Below, piece by piece: positions 48,343 to 56,814 of a stretch of DNA of 64,000 nt. Position numbers and translations under genes: made by a program. Positions within the stretch are counted from its first letter, which is position 1; the number at the start of each line of letters is the position of its first letter. The DNA is from Pelomonas sp966111775 (GTDB lineage Bacteria > Pseudomonadota > Gammaproteobacteria > Burkholderiales > Burkholderiaceae_C): NCBI GenBank assembly GCA_966111775.1, contig CBHWBD010000003.1:5846-69845 (forward strand). Direction: 5' to 3'. The notes under the pieces are model-generated. The model did not search any database and was not told the DNA's origin. It saw only the letters and a program-made list of their open reading frames with translations.

Positions 48343-50043
48343 ATGATCCGCATCAACGAACTCCGCCTGCCGCTGAACCATGCCGAGGAAGCCCTGCGCC
48401 CCGCAGCGCTCGCCCGGCTGAAGCTGGCCGATGCCGAACTCGCCGGCATCCACATCGCCCGCCGCGGCTACGACGCCCGCAAGCGCAGCGACATCCAGCT
48501 GGTCTACACGCTGGACTGCACGCTGGCCGAGGGCGTCGACGAAGCCGCCGTGCTGGCCCGCTTTGCCGGCGACCACCAGATCCGCCCCACGCCCGACACT
48601 GGTTATCACTTCCTGGCGCAGGTTGGCGAGTACACCGGCCCGCGCCCCGTCGTCGTCGGCTTCGGCCCCTGCGGCCTGTTCGCCGCGCTCATCCTGGCCC
48701 AGATGGGCCTGCGCCCCATCGTGCTGGAACGCGGCAAGGCGGTGCGGGAGCGCACGCAGGACACCTGGGGCCTGTGGCGCGAGCAGAAGCTGCACCCCGA
48801 GAGCAATGTGCAGTTCGGCGAGGGCGGCGCCGGCACCTTCTCCGACGGCAAGCTCTACAGCCAGATCTCCGACCCGCGCCATCTGACGCGCAAGGTGCTG
48901 ACCGAGTTCGTCAAGGCCGGCGCGCCCGAAGAGATCCTGTTCGTCAGCAAGCCCCATATCGGCACCTTCCGCCTGGTCAGCATGATCATCAAGATGCGGG
49001 CCGACATCGAGGCCCTGGGCGGCGAGATCCGCTTCCAGCAGAAGATGACGGATCTGCTGATCGAGGACGGCGCGGTGCGCGGCGTGCAACTCGAATCGGG
49101 CGAACAGATCAGCACCACCCACGTCGTCATCGCCCTGGGCCACAGCGCCCGCGACACCTTCAAGATGCTGCACGAGCGCGGTGTGCAGATGGAGGCCAAG
49201 CCCTTTTCCATCGGCTACCGCATCGAGCATCCGCAAAGCCTCATCGACGCGGCCCGCTTCGGGGCGGCGGCCGGCAACGAGATCCTCGGCGCGGCCGACT
49301 ACAAGCTGGTCCATCACGCCAAGAACGGCCGCTCGGTCTACAGCTTCTGCATGTGCCCCGGCGGCACCGTGGTGGCCGCGACGAGCGAGGAAAACCGCGT
49401 CGTCACCAACGGCATGAGCCAGTACTCGCGCAACGAGCGCAATGCCAACGCCGGCATCGTCGTCGGCCTGACGCCCGAGGACTACCGCCAGGACGGCAAG
49501 CGCGACGGCAGCCCGGTGAACCCGCTGGACGGCATGGCCTTCCAGCGCATCTGGGAAAGCCGCGCCTACGAGCTGGGCGGCGGTGGCTATCTCGCCCCGG
49601 GCTCGCTGGTGGGCGACTTCATCAAGCGCCAGGTCAGCAAGGAATTCGGCGACGTGGCACCGAGCTACAAACCGGGCGTCACGCTGACCAATCTGCAAGA
49701 GAAGGGCCGCGGCTCACTGCCGACCTACGCGCTGGAAGCCATCCGCGAAGCCCTGCCCGCCTTCGCCCGCCAGATCCGCGGCTTCGATAGGCCCGATGCG
49801 GTGCTGACCGGCGTGGAGACGCGCACGTCCTCACCGCTGCGCATCAACCGTGGGCGCGACTACCAGAGCGTCAATGTGCGCGGCCTGTTCCCGGCCGGCG
49901 AAGGTGCTGGGTATGCGGGCGGCATCATGTCGGCTGGGGTCGACGGCATCGAGGTGGCGGAGGCGCTGGCCGCGGACCTGCTGGGCATGCCGGATGCGCC
50001 GGTGCTGCAGGGCAAGGGGGCGAAGGCGGGCGGGCAGGTTTGA
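48343..50043 (+). CDS. FAD-dependent oxidoreductase (NAD(P)/FAD-binding dehydrogenase family)
   Basis: 566 residues. N-terminal 90 residues are a small ferredoxin-like domain (RINELRLPLNHAEEAL, RRGYDARKRSDIQLVYTLDC) found in the so-called 'uncharacterised FAD-dependent dehydrogenases'. The FAD fold begins at PVVVGFGPCGLFAALILAQMGLRPIVLERG (GxGxxG plus the acidic residue), then VQFGEGGAGTFSDGKLYSQI, HIGTFRLVSMI and, near the end, RTSSPLRINRGRDYQSVNVRGLFPAGEGAGYAGGIMSAGVDGIEVAE. Substrate unknown. No operon partner; it follows a terminator and is convergent with the parvulin gene (8 bases between stops). Confidence 0.88.
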   Translation: MIRINELRLPLNHAEEALRPAALARLKLADAELAGIHIARRGYDARKRSDIQLVYTLDCTLAEGVDEAAVLARFAGDHQIRPTPDTGYHFLAQVGEYTGPRPVVVGFGPCGLFAALILAQMGLRPIVLERGKAVRERTQDTWGLWREQKLHPESNVQFGEGGAGTFSDGKLYSQISDPRHLTRKVLTEFVKAGAPEEILFVSKPHIGTFRLVSMIIKMRADIEALGGEIRFQQKMTDLLIEDGAVRGVQLESGEQISTTHVVIALGHSARDTFKMLHERGVQMEAKPFSIGYRIEHPQSLIDAARFGAAAGNEILGAADYKLVHHAKNGRSVYSFCMCPGGTVVAATSEENRVVTNGMSQYSRNERNANAGIVVGLTPEDYRQDGKRDGSPVNPLDGMAFQRIWESRAYELGGGGYLAPGSLVGDFIKRQVSKEFGDVAPSYKPGVTLTNLQEKGRGSLPTYALEAIREALPAFARQIRGFDRPDAVLTGVETRTSSPLRINRGRDYQSVNVRGLFPAGEGAGYAGGIMSAGVDGIEVAEALAADLLGMPDAPVLQGKGAKAGGQV

Positions 50044-50051
50044 GCCATCGC

Positions 50052-50945
50052 TCACTTTCCCCGACAAGCGACCGCAACCAGTTGGGCACCGAGGCTATTG
50101 CTTGACGCAACTTCAGGCTGAGCGGTCGCAGCCCTTGGCATCTCCAGCAGATTCCTGCCGACTGCGGCGCGCCCTTCAAACTCTGATCTTCTGACAGACA
50201 CTGTGGTGCGGGCGCTGCAATCGATCATGAACTCCTGCCGAACCGACCGTCGACACGCCCGGACATTCGTTGACAGCACAGCTCTTGAATATTCAGTGTG
50301 GATGAGGGCAATTGCTTGGTCAGGCTTTGTCTTTGAAGAGACCGCTTGGATGAAGGTGAGATTGCCGTCAACATCCTTCATCGGGGGGCCCCATTGCGGG
50401 CCGAGAAAGTCGGCAATGCGCTTCGCAAATGTGGCAGACGAGACGGACTCAGTAGCGACGCTTAAGCCTGCTTTGTCTTGAGCGCTCGCTTGCTTCAAGG
50501 CTTTGTTCAAGCTTGCAGTGCAGATGTCAGCCACCTGTTCTTCCTTGAAATCGGTGGCGTAAATCAAATGCCATCCGAACTCTGATTTGATCGGTGCAGA
50601 AAGCGTCCTCGGCGACAACGAAAACAAGCCTTGGTCGAAAGATTTGACCATTTCACTCTGTTGAATCACGCCTAGATCGCCGCCCTGGGGCGCTGAGCCT
50701 GGGTCTTTGCTTTCCGCGCGTGCCGCTCGCTGAAACTGTTCAAACAGTTCTGCACCTTGCAGGTTCACGAGGCGGCGATGCATTTCCTGCGCTTCCTGTA
50801 CGGAAGTGAACATGATGTGATACGTCCGTGCAGACCTCAGCGTGTCTGTTTCATCCCTTTCCCCCCAGGGAGTGATCGCGAAACACGGACTTGAACTTAC
50901 GCCCACAACGGTGAGCGCCAGTCCGGCCAATAGTTTGTTCTTCAA
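50052..50945 (-). CDS. Parvulin-type peptidylprolyl isomerase with low G+C
   Basis: 297 residues from TTG 50945; the TTG has an AGG-rich site upstream and gives a clean signal peptide (MKNKLLAGLALTVVGVSSSPCFA). Residues about 40-135 form a parvulin rotamase domain: YHIMFTSVQEAQEMHRRL, GGDLGVIQQSEMVKSFDQGLFSLSPRTLSAPIKSEFGWHLIY. The C-terminal 160 residues have no family I recognise and include CRRSVRQEF, DCSARTTV and a final AVACRGK. The DNA is much poorer in G+C than the surroundings (two 60-base lines counted by eye gave about 45% and 48%). Periplasmic folding helper is the family role. A more upstream in-frame start (to 51005) would lack the signal peptide position. Confidence 0.72.
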   Translation of the reverse strand: MKNKLLAGLALTVVGVSSSPCFAITPWGERDETDTLRSARTYHIMFTSVQEAQEMHRRLVNLQGAELFEQFQRAARAESKDPGSAPQGGDLGVIQQSEMVKSFDQGLFSLSPRTLSAPIKSEFGWHLIYATDFKEEQVADICTASLNKALKQASAQDKAGLSVATESVSSATFAKRIADFLGPQWGPPMKDVDGNLTFIQAVSSKTKPDQAIALIHTEYSRAVLSTNVRACRRSVRQEFMIDCSARTTVSVRRSEFEGRAAVGRNLLEMPRAATAQPEVASSNSLGAQLVAVACRGK

Positions 50946-50949
50946 AGCC

Positions 50950-51588
50950 TCAATCCTCCGAAAACCGTTCTCGCCACAGCGCCGCCAGTCGCGGCTCCTC
51001 GTCAACGCGCTTGATCACCTCCGCCATGCGCGGCGCCGCTGCACAGAAGCGCTCACGCCAAGGCCCGAAGCGAGAGATAACGGCGACATAGAGGTCCAGC
51101 ACGGTCAGCTCATCACCCAGCAGATATCGTCCGGGCGTCAGCTGCGCATCCATATTGCCCCAGCAGAAAGCGATGCGCTCGTGCACCGCATCGACAACGG
51201 CGTCGCGCGCACTCTCGGGTGCGCCGATGCGCCTCACGTCCGGCTTGATCCAGTGCAGCGAATAGATCGCTGACGACACGTACAGCATCCAGCGCAGGAA
51301 CTGCCGTCTCAGCGGATCGTCGGGCGCCGGCGCCAACCGCGCCTCGGGATACAGGTCCGCCAGATAGATGAGGATGGCCGCGCTCTCGGTCATGACCTCA
51401 CCGTCCGGCAACACCAGCGTCGGAATCTGGCGCATCGCATTCGCGGGCGCGACGCGCTCACGCGCGGCGGCTTCGGCCCAGGTGGCGCCTTCGATCAGCT
51501 GGAAGGGCAGGCCCAGCAGCGTCAGCGTGGCCTCGATGGCGACAGAACCCGAGGCCGCGGCACCGTAAAGGATGAACGGAGCCGTCAT
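50950..51588 (-). CDS. Glutathione S-transferase family protein
   Basis: 212 residues. Thioredoxin-fold N-terminus: FILYGAAASGSVAIEATLTLLGLPFQLIE, with the cis-Pro motif RQIPTLVLPDGEVMTESAAILIYLADLYPE, where ESAAI contacts the glutathione gamma-glutamyl group. The N-terminal catalytic residue is a Ser (ASGS) rather than Cys. The C-terminal helical domain has RYLLGDELTVLDLYVAVISRFGPW, with the N-capping Asp. It overlaps the start of the 82-residue-type small gene upstream by ATGA (51585-51588), so both are one unit. Confidence 0.9.
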   Translation of the reverse strand: MTAPFILYGAAASGSVAIEATLTLLGLPFQLIEGATWAEAAARERVAPANAMRQIPTLVLPDGEVMTESAAILIYLADLYPEARLAPAPDDPLRRQFLRWMLYVSSAIYSLHWIKPDVRRIGAPESARDAVVDAVHERIAFCWGNMDAQLTPGRYLLGDELTVLDLYVAVISRFGPWRERFCAAAPRMAEVIKRVDEEPRLAALWRERFSED

Positions 51589-51833
51589 GGCCCCGCCATC
51601 ATCTCGATCAGCTCCTTCGCAAACGCCAGCGCCTCCTCCGGCGTCTCGAAATGCATCTCGTTGTTGAGTTCATCCACGTCGCCGCCAGGCCCCTTGTGGA
51701 CGACCGACCAACCGCCCGCACCGCCGTCGATGGCGAGCACGCCGAACTGGCCCGGCTCGAGGTCGCGGGCGCTGCCGCCGGTGACGACGATGTCGCGGCC
51801 CAAGTGGGAGTGGTAGCGTCTCATCCAACCCAT
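51585..51833 (-). CDS. Small hypothetical protein
   Basis: 82 residues from ATG 51833 (a GTG at 51839 and ATG 51824 are alternatives). Composition is mixed and cytoplasmic: HSHLGRDIVVTGGSARDLEPGQFGVLAIDGGAGGWSVVHKGPGGDVDELNNEMHFETPEEALAFAKELIEMMAGP. The second half looks like a short beta-hairpin plus an amphipathic helix, as in small DUF2188-like or 'KGN-type' proteins, but I cannot assign a family. Coupled to the GST gene. Confidence 0.68.
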   Translation of the reverse strand: MGWMRRYHSHLGRDIVVTGGSARDLEPGQFGVLAIDGGAGGWSVVHKGPGGDVDELNNEMHFETPEEALAFAKELIEMMAGP

Positions 51834-51850
51834 TTTCACGGAGACCCTGC

Positions 51851-52132
51851 ATGAAGGCAGTCTGGAACGGCGTGACCATCGCCGAGAGCAACGACACGGT
51901 GGTCGTCGAAGGCAACCACTATTTCCCGCCCGAGGCGCTGAACAAGCAGTACACGACCTTCAGCAACCACGTCAGCCGCTGCCCCTGGAAGGGCGAGGCC
52001 AAGTATCTGAGCCTGCTGATCAACGGCGAGATGAATACCGACGCCGTCTGGTACTACCCCGACCCGCTGCCGGCCGCGGCCGAGATCAAGGGCCGATACG
52101 CCTTCTGGAAGGGCGTCAAGGTTTCGGAGTGA
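51851..52132 (+). CDS. DUF427-family protein
   Basis: 93 residues, compact beta protein. Family pattern: AVWNGVTIAESNDTVVVEGNHYFPPEAL, NHVSRCPWKGEAKYLSLLINGE, DAVWYYPDPLPAAAEIKGRYAFWKGVKV. The conserved Cys-Pro-Trp-Lys-Gly block is characteristic of DUF427. Function unknown; some members bind small aldehydes or nucleotides only by speculation. It starts 17 bases from the divergent small gene and overlaps the convergent mltA by 17 bases. Confidence 0.9.
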   Translation: MKAVWNGVTIAESNDTVVVEGNHYFPPEALNKQYTTFSNHVSRCPWKGEAKYLSLLINGEMNTDAVWYYPDPLPAAAEIKGRYAFWKGVKVSE

Positions 52133-53219
52133 AGCCTTCAGGCCACAGCGCCCACAGCCGCAGCGGCTGCTTGGTGCGGCCGGCCTGCACCGCGGCTTCG
52201 TCGCCCCAGCCCCAGAACAGGTCGGCGCGTACGGCGCCCTGGATGGCACCACCGGTGTCCTGGGCCAGCACCAGGCGGCGCAGCGGCGTCGTGCTCCAGG
52301 GCTCGGTGCTGTCCAGCCACAGGGGCGTGCCCAGCGCGATATAGCCGCGGTCGATGGCGACCGAGCGGCCTGGCGTCAGCGGAACGCCCTGGGCGCCTCG
52401 CGGGCCCCGCGTCGCGTCGGGCAGGGCCTCCTCGCGGAAGTAGACGACGCGCGGGTTGACGGCCAGGGCCTCGCGCACCTTGCCCGGATTGCGGCGCGCC
52501 CAGTCGCTCAGGGTGCGCGGCGTCGCGTCGCTCACTTCGCCACGATCCAGCAGCGGCCGCACGACCGACTGGAAGGGCTGGTCGTTGTGGCCGGCAAAGG
52601 CGACGCGGCTGACGCGGTCGGCGCCATTGGCGTCGCGCATGACGAGACGGCCCGAACCCTGGATCTGCAGCTGCAGCAGCGCGAAGGGGTCGTCGACGTA
52701 GGCCAATTCCAGCGCCGCGAAGCGCGGGTTGGCGTCCACATCGCGGCGCGGCAGTCGGCGCAGCGCCAAATCGTTCGGCAGGGCATGCAGCGGCCACTGG
52801 AAGGCACCCTGGCGGCTGCGGCTGGCGGCGAGCTGGGGCTCGAAATAGCCGGTCAGCAGGCCGGTGGCCTCGCCGCCGTCGGCACTCAGCCGCCAGGGTC
52901 GCAGATGCTTCATCAGGAAGACTGTCGCCTCGAGCGGATCGACCGGCGCTTGCAGCGCAGCCCGGGCGCAGAACTCGGCCCAGCCGGGCGCGGGGCGTTG
53001 GCAGCTGGCCAGCAGGGCCGGCCAGGCGGCCAGCAGGTCGTCATTGCCCCAGCCAGGCAACTCCTTCCAGTCGACGGCGACCCAGCGCGCGGCGGCGGCG
53101 CGCGGCGGCGTCTGGCTGGGTACCGATGGGGTGGCCGATGGCGTTTGCAGCGGCGGCGAGGAGCAGGCGACCAGGCTTCCTAGAATGGCGGCCAGCCCCA
53201 ACCGCGTCCACCCCGCCAT
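52116..53219 (-). CDS. mltA: Membrane-bound lytic murein transglycosylase A
   Basis: 367 residues from ATG 53219. Lipoprotein signal with lipobox LVAC near residue 19. Cleaves the beta-1,4 linkage of murein glycan with formation of 1,6-anhydromuramic acid. MltA-type double-psi barrel: GLLTGYFEPQLAASR, DPFALLQLQIQGSGRLVM, then the 3D domain with the catalytic Asp in LVLAQDTGGAIQGAVRADLFWGWGDEA. N-terminal 20-40 residues after the Cys are a Pro/Ser/Thr-rich linker. The start shares the CATG at 53217-53220 with a divergent small ORF. Confidence 0.92.
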   Translation of the reverse strand: MAGWTRLGLAAILGSLVACSSPPLQTPSATPSVPSQTPPRAAAARWVAVDWKELPGWGNDDLLAAWPALLASCQRPAPGWAEFCARAALQAPVDPLEATVFLMKHLRPWRLSADGGEATGLLTGYFEPQLAASRSRQGAFQWPLHALPNDLALRRLPRRDVDANPRFAALELAYVDDPFALLQLQIQGSGRLVMRDANGADRVSRVAFAGHNDQPFQSVVRPLLDRGEVSDATPRTLSDWARRNPGKVREALAVNPRVVYFREEALPDATRGPRGAQGVPLTPGRSVAIDRGYIALGTPLWLDSTEPWSTTPLRRLVLAQDTGGAIQGAVRADLFWGWGDEAAVQAGRTKQPLRLWALWPEGFTPKP

Positions 53220-53325
53220 GCTGTTACTCGTCCTCGAAGCCCTCGGCGCGCTGCTGATCTTCGTCTTCATCATCTGGTGGACCATGTTCTCGGGCCGCAA
53301 CAAGGGCGAGCGCCGCGAGGATTAA
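53218..53325 (+). CDS. Candidate single-helix membrane micropeptide
   Basis: 35 residues, one hydrophobic helix (LLLVLEALGALLIFVFIIWWTMF) followed by a charged tail SGRNKGERRED, a plausible small inner-membrane protein. Its ATG overlaps the divergent mltA start (shared CATG), and its last 4 bases overlap the convergent Gcr-like gene. No clear ribosome binding site is seen on the plus strand. Support is composition only; comparison with related genomes would settle it. Confidence 0.45.
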   Translation: MLLLVLEALGALLIFVFIIWWTMFSGRNKGERRED

Positions 53326-55274
53326 CGCGGCGGGACCAGGAAGCTCAACGGCGCCCGACGCAGCCTGGCGCGGATGGCCGCATAGACCCGCCTGCGGTCC
53401 GCCAGGCGCACGCCGCGCGAACGCATGGCCACCTTGAAGGCGCAGAAGAAGCTGACGCCGACGTTGAGCACGCCGATGCCGGCGATGCACAGCACGCAGG
53501 ACCAGAAGGCCCAGGTCGCCATGACGCCGACGCCCAGAGCCCCCACAGCGGCCGCGAGCTGGCCGGTGGACAGGGTCACATGGCGCACCTCGATGCCAAG
53601 ACCGAAGAAGCCGAACAGCGCCGGCACCAGGCCCAGCATCAGGCCCAGGCTGGTATTGGCCGTGAGCCCGGAAATATTGGCTCGCCACCAGCGCGACCAG
53701 CGCTGGGCGCGCGCCGAGCCCAGCGTCGCGACGATGCGCGGGTTCCAGGCAATGGCGCTGTCCAGGCGGTGGAAGACGAACCAGTTCTCCACCCAGCCGG
53801 CGATGAGGCTGGACGCGAACAGCAGCGTGCCGGTGAAGGCGGCGAACAGCAGCGAGGGACCGAACAGGCTCAACGACTTCAGCACGTAGAGGGCATCCTT
53901 CTGGCCCACCAGCGGCGCGCCGAAGGCCAGCCAGCACAGGCCCTGCACGGCCAGCACCAGCGGCGCGGCGAGCGCGAGGTTGCCGACCACCCCGGCCACC
54001 TGGGAGCGCACGAGATGCGTCACCTCGTCGACAAAGCCTTCCAGGCCCTCGTCGCGGTCGATGTGCTGCAGCTTGTCGGCCATGGCCGGTGCCGTCATGG
54101 CGGGCTGCTTGGTGGCCACCGTCCAGTGCAGCAGATGGATGAGGACGAAGCTGGCGGCGTAGTTCACGCCGGCCCAGAAGCCGCCCCAGAAGGCCGTGAA
54201 GCCGAGCAGGGCGATGAGGAACTTGAGCAGCGTCGTGCCGGCAATGACGGCGCCGCCGCCGGCCGCACGCTTCAGCATGTCGCGGTACTCGTCGCGGCTG
54301 CGGGTGATGTAGTGCTCGCCGGTCTCGGCGCTGCGTTCGGCCACCTTGCGTGCCAGCAGCGAATAGTGGCGGGCAAACAGCATGCGCAGGCTGCGCCGCT
54401 CATGCACGACACGCACGAGGCCGGCCACCAGCCGCATCAACTCGCGCTGCGGCTCGGCCGATACCAGGCAGGCCAGCAGGGCCTCGATGCGGTCCAGTCG
54501 CGCCGTCAGCTGCTCGACCGAGAACATCAGGTCCACCGACACGCCATGCGCTTCCAGATGCTCCGGCACGGTCAGCGTGGCGGCGCGGCAGCGGTCCAGC
54601 AGCGCGTGCAGGTACTGCATGGCCGGCGCCAGCACGTCCTCCTCGCGCTGCTGAAGGGCGCGCTCCACGGCTTCCCAAGCGGTGGGCAACTGGTGGAAGG
54701 GCCTGTCCTGCAGCAGCAGCTCGTCCATGCGCACGCGCAAGGGGCCGGACAGGCCGGCTGCATGCACGCTGCTGACCAGCACCGTGACGGCCGAGCGCAT
54801 CTCCACCCGCCAGCCGCCATCGGGCGCGGCGGCGAACAGCAGGCCCAGCCGCGCCAGCAGCTCGTCGTCGATGGCGCTGATCCAGTCCTCGTCAGCTTCA
54901 TCGCCGAACAGCAGTTCGAACAGCGCGGCCAGGTCGCGCGTGTCGGCGCTGGCGGGCAGCACGCGGCGGCGCCGGCGCGCCAGGAACTCGTGCCAAAGCG
55001 CCGCGCGCGGCGCGAAGCCCACCTCGGCGAACAGGCTAACCGCATCCACCTCGCTCCACACGCCGGCGATGACGCCCGCGAAGTTGTAGGCATGCTCGGG
55101 GTGGCGCTCCAGCACATTGAGCAGGTGCTTGAGCCTGACGAGGGGTCGGGGCGTGCCCTCCTCGCGCGGCGCATGCCGCAGCCATTCCAGCAGGCGTACC
55201 AGCCACAGGTTGCGCTCAGCAAGCGTGGCCTGCGGGTCGGCCGCGTTCAGCAGGGCGGTGAGATCCCAGATCAA
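53322..55274 (-). CDS. 'Site-specific recombinase' (Gcr-like) membrane protein
   Basis: 650 residues from TTG 55274, set by a TTGA overlap with the apaG stop; no ATG start is near. The first 400 residues are soluble and helical; from there on several long hydrophobic helices occur (FVLIHLLHWTV, VAGVVGNLALAAPLVLAVQGLCWLAF, SLLFAAFTGTLLFASSLIAGWVENWFVFHRL, and more). The conserved block ITRSRDEYRDMLKRAAGGGAVIAGTT marks the betaproteobacterial family named after N. gonorrhoeae Gcr. It is a membrane protein and the recombinase name has no enzymatic support here; I do not treat it as a mobile element. Confidence 0.83.
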   Translation of the reverse strand: MIWDLTALLNAADPQATLAERNLWLVRLLEWLRHAPREEGTPRPLVRLKHLLNVLERHPEHAYNFAGVIAGVWSEVDAVSLFAEVGFAPRAALWHEFLARRRRRVLPASADTRDLAALFELLFGDEADEDWISAIDDELLARLGLLFAAAPDGGWRVEMRSAVTVLVSSVHAAGLSGPLRVRMDELLLQDRPFHQLPTAWEAVERALQQREEDVLAPAMQYLHALLDRCRAATLTVPEHLEAHGVSVDLMFSVEQLTARLDRIEALLACLVSAEPQRELMRLVAGLVRVVHERRSLRMLFARHYSLLARKVAERSAETGEHYITRSRDEYRDMLKRAAGGGAVIAGTTLLKFLIALLGFTAFWGGFWAGVNYAASFVLIHLLHWTVATKQPAMTAPAMADKLQHIDRDEGLEGFVDEVTHLVRSQVAGVVGNLALAAPLVLAVQGLCWLAFGAPLVGQKDALYVLKSLSLFGPSLLFAAFTGTLLFASSLIAGWVENWFVFHRLDSAIAWNPRIVATLGSARAQRWSRWWRANISGLTANTSLGLMLGLVPALFGFFGLGIEVRHVTLSTGQLAAAVGALGVGVMATWAFWSCVLCIAGIGVLNVGVSFFCAFKVAMRSRGVRLADRRRVYAAIRARLRRAPLSFLVPPR

Positions 55275-55645
55275 TGCAAGGACGCGCTATCCGCCAGCAG
55301 GAACTCGGCGACGTCGGTGTGGAAGACCTCGCAGGCCTCGGTCACGCACAGGAAGCGGCCGCGCATCGTGCCTTGCGGCGTGCTGATCTGGGCCCAGGAG
55401 CTGTACTGGAAGGTCTGGCCGGGCGCCAGCACCGGCTGGTGGCCGACGACGGCCAGGCCGTCGACGACCTGAACCTGGCCGCGCGCATCGGTGATCTCCC
55501 AATGCCGACCGATCAGCTGCGCCAGCACGTCGCCGCTGTTCTCGATGGTGATGGTGTAGCTGAAGGCGTACAGGCCTTGCTCGAGATGGGTCTGCTCGGG
55601 CAGGGCCTGGACGGTGACGCTGCAACTGAAACGGGGGTTGGCCAT
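55271..55645 (-). CDS. apaG: ApaG protein
   Basis: 124 residues, single fibronectin-III-like ApaG domain: FSCSVTVQALPEQTHLEQGLYAFSYTITIENSGDVLAQLIGRHWEITDARGQVQVVDGLAVVGHQPVLAPGQTFQYSSWAQISTPQGTMRGRF shortened in prose here as the standard beta-sandwich with the GxGVVG-like 'GLAVVGHQPVL' signature. Linked in other bacteria to Co2+ resistance/Mg2+ efflux phenotypes and to diadenosine tetraphosphate metabolism by gene neighbourhood. It is followed directly by the Gcr-like gene (overlap TTGA). Confidence 0.92.
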   Translation of the reverse strand: MANPRFSCSVTVQALPEQTHLEQGLYAFSYTITIENSGDVLAQLIGRHWEITDARGQVQVVDGLAVVGHQPVLAPGQTFQYSSWAQISTPQGTMRGRFLCVTEACEVFHTDVAEFLLADSASLH

Positions 55646-55864
55646 CAGGTGATTGTCGGCGGAAGCGCTGGACAGGTCCTCGCGAGTGTGCGCGCCCGGA
55701 TGCGGGATGCAGCGCCAGGCGCAACCACAGCCATGGCTCAGGCCATGGCGCGGATTGCAACGCCGCGATGCGCCCGCAGGCGGGATGCGCGCGCCGCGAA
55801 GGACTTGTTCGGCGCTTCCCTGGGGCTATGCTCGCCGCATGTTCGTCGGGATGCGTGATCCTAA

Positions 55865-56611
55865 GTGCTGCGCTGGTTCTGCCTGCTGAGCGCGCTGCTG
55901 AGCCTGGCGGCGCCGGCCCAGGAGCTGACGCTGCGCACGGTGCAGCAGGCCAGCTCGACCGTCAAGTACGACCCGGACGGCAGCCCGCTCAAGCCCGGGC
56001 TCTGCCTGGAGATCCTGCGCGCCGTCGAACGCCAGGACCCGGGCCTGCATTTCACCGGCCTGGACCAGCAGGTGCCGCTCAAGCGCGTCGAGCGCCTGCT
56101 GGCCGACGGCCTGGTCGACGCCTTCTTCTGCCTGCTGAAGTCGCCCGAGCGCGAGAAGCAGTGGCGCTACGTTCCCGTGCCGCTGTACACCATCCGCCAT
56201 GTCGTCGTGCAGCGCGCCGACGACCCGCGCAACCCCGATTCCCTGGCCGACCTGGCCGCCCTGAGCCGCCACAAGCCGGTGCTGGTCATGCGGGGCACGG
56301 CGGTGGCGCGTCGGCTGATCGCGGCCCATGTGACGGTGGCCGAGGTCGGCTCCGAGCGCGAGGCCCTGCAGATGCTGGCCCTGGGCCGGGCCGATGCCAT
56401 CTATGGCCAGGACATCAACCTGCAGCACCATGTGCTTGAAAGCAAGTTCGGCGACAAGCTGAAGATAGGACGCACCGCCTTCCTGGAGGAGCCGCAGTTC
56501 CTCGCGCTGCGGGCCGACCTGCCCGCTGCCTACGAGGAGCGTCTGACACAGGCACTGCGCAAGCTGGAGAAGGACGGCACGCTGCGCCAGTTGGCCGAAA
56601 AGTACCGTTAG
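55865..56611 (+). CDS. Periplasmic binding-protein-like protein, paralogue of the one at 32757
   Basis: 248 residues from GTG 55865; an in-frame TAA lies just upstream, so this is the earliest start. Signal peptide at 1-18 (MLRWFCLLSALLSLAAPA). SBP_bac_3-type body: CLEILRAVERQDPGLHFTGLDQQVPLKRVERLLADGLVDAFFCLLKSPERE, VPLYTIRHVVVQRADDP, VMRGTAVARRLI, ALGRADAIYGQDINLQ. The match to the 32757 gene spans the first half at the level of many identical positions (DPGL-F-GLD, FF-LLK, PLY-IRH). No transporter genes are near. A repeat element begins one base after the stop. Confidence 0.82.
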   Translation: MLRWFCLLSALLSLAAPAQELTLRTVQQASSTVKYDPDGSPLKPGLCLEILRAVERQDPGLHFTGLDQQVPLKRVERLLADGLVDAFFCLLKSPEREKQWRYVPVPLYTIRHVVVQRADDPRNPDSLADLAALSRHKPVLVMRGTAVARRLIAAHVTVAEVGSEREALQMLALGRADAIYGQDINLQHHVLESKFGDKLKIGRTAFLEEPQFLALRADLPAAYEERLTQALRKLEKDGTLRQLAEKYR

Positions 56612-56747
56612 CCCCTCGCCCAGCCTTGCACGGCTGCACGCCGGCAAGTCTGGTCGGTCCCCCGAGGGGACGGCGATGCTTGCGGCATCGAGCCGCAAGC
56701 ACATCGCCCAAGCGGGCCGGCTCGGGAGCGGCCCAGCGCTCGGCCCG
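56612..56747 (+). repeat. Intergenic repeat, copy C
   Basis: Same architecture as copy B: outer arms CCCCTCG (56612-56618) and CGAGGGG (56663-56669), an inner CTTGC/GCAAG hairpin, and a 9-base stem GCTTGCGGC (56678-56686) with GCCGCAAGC (56692-56700), 5-base loop, then a GGGCCGGCTCGGGAGCGGCCC-like tail. Compared with copy B the AA/TT pairs of the 9-base stem have changed to TT/AA on both arms, so pairing is kept. Confidence 0.85.
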
Positions 56748-56814
56748 AAAGATCAGCTGACACGCCGTGGCCTAGCTGAATGGACACTCAGCACATTGCA
56801 AGGAACGCTTCCCC

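Noticed and set aside
53322..55274. Mobile element or integrase suggested by the family name 'site-specific recombinase'
   Set aside because: The protein has many membrane helices and no integrase or resolvase catalytic motif, and no attachment sites or repeats flank it.
55646..55864. A gene or RNA in the 219-base gap between apaG and the binding-protein gene
   Set aside because: It contains short repeated GCCATGG and GATGCGC words but no frame, terminator or promoter that I can support.
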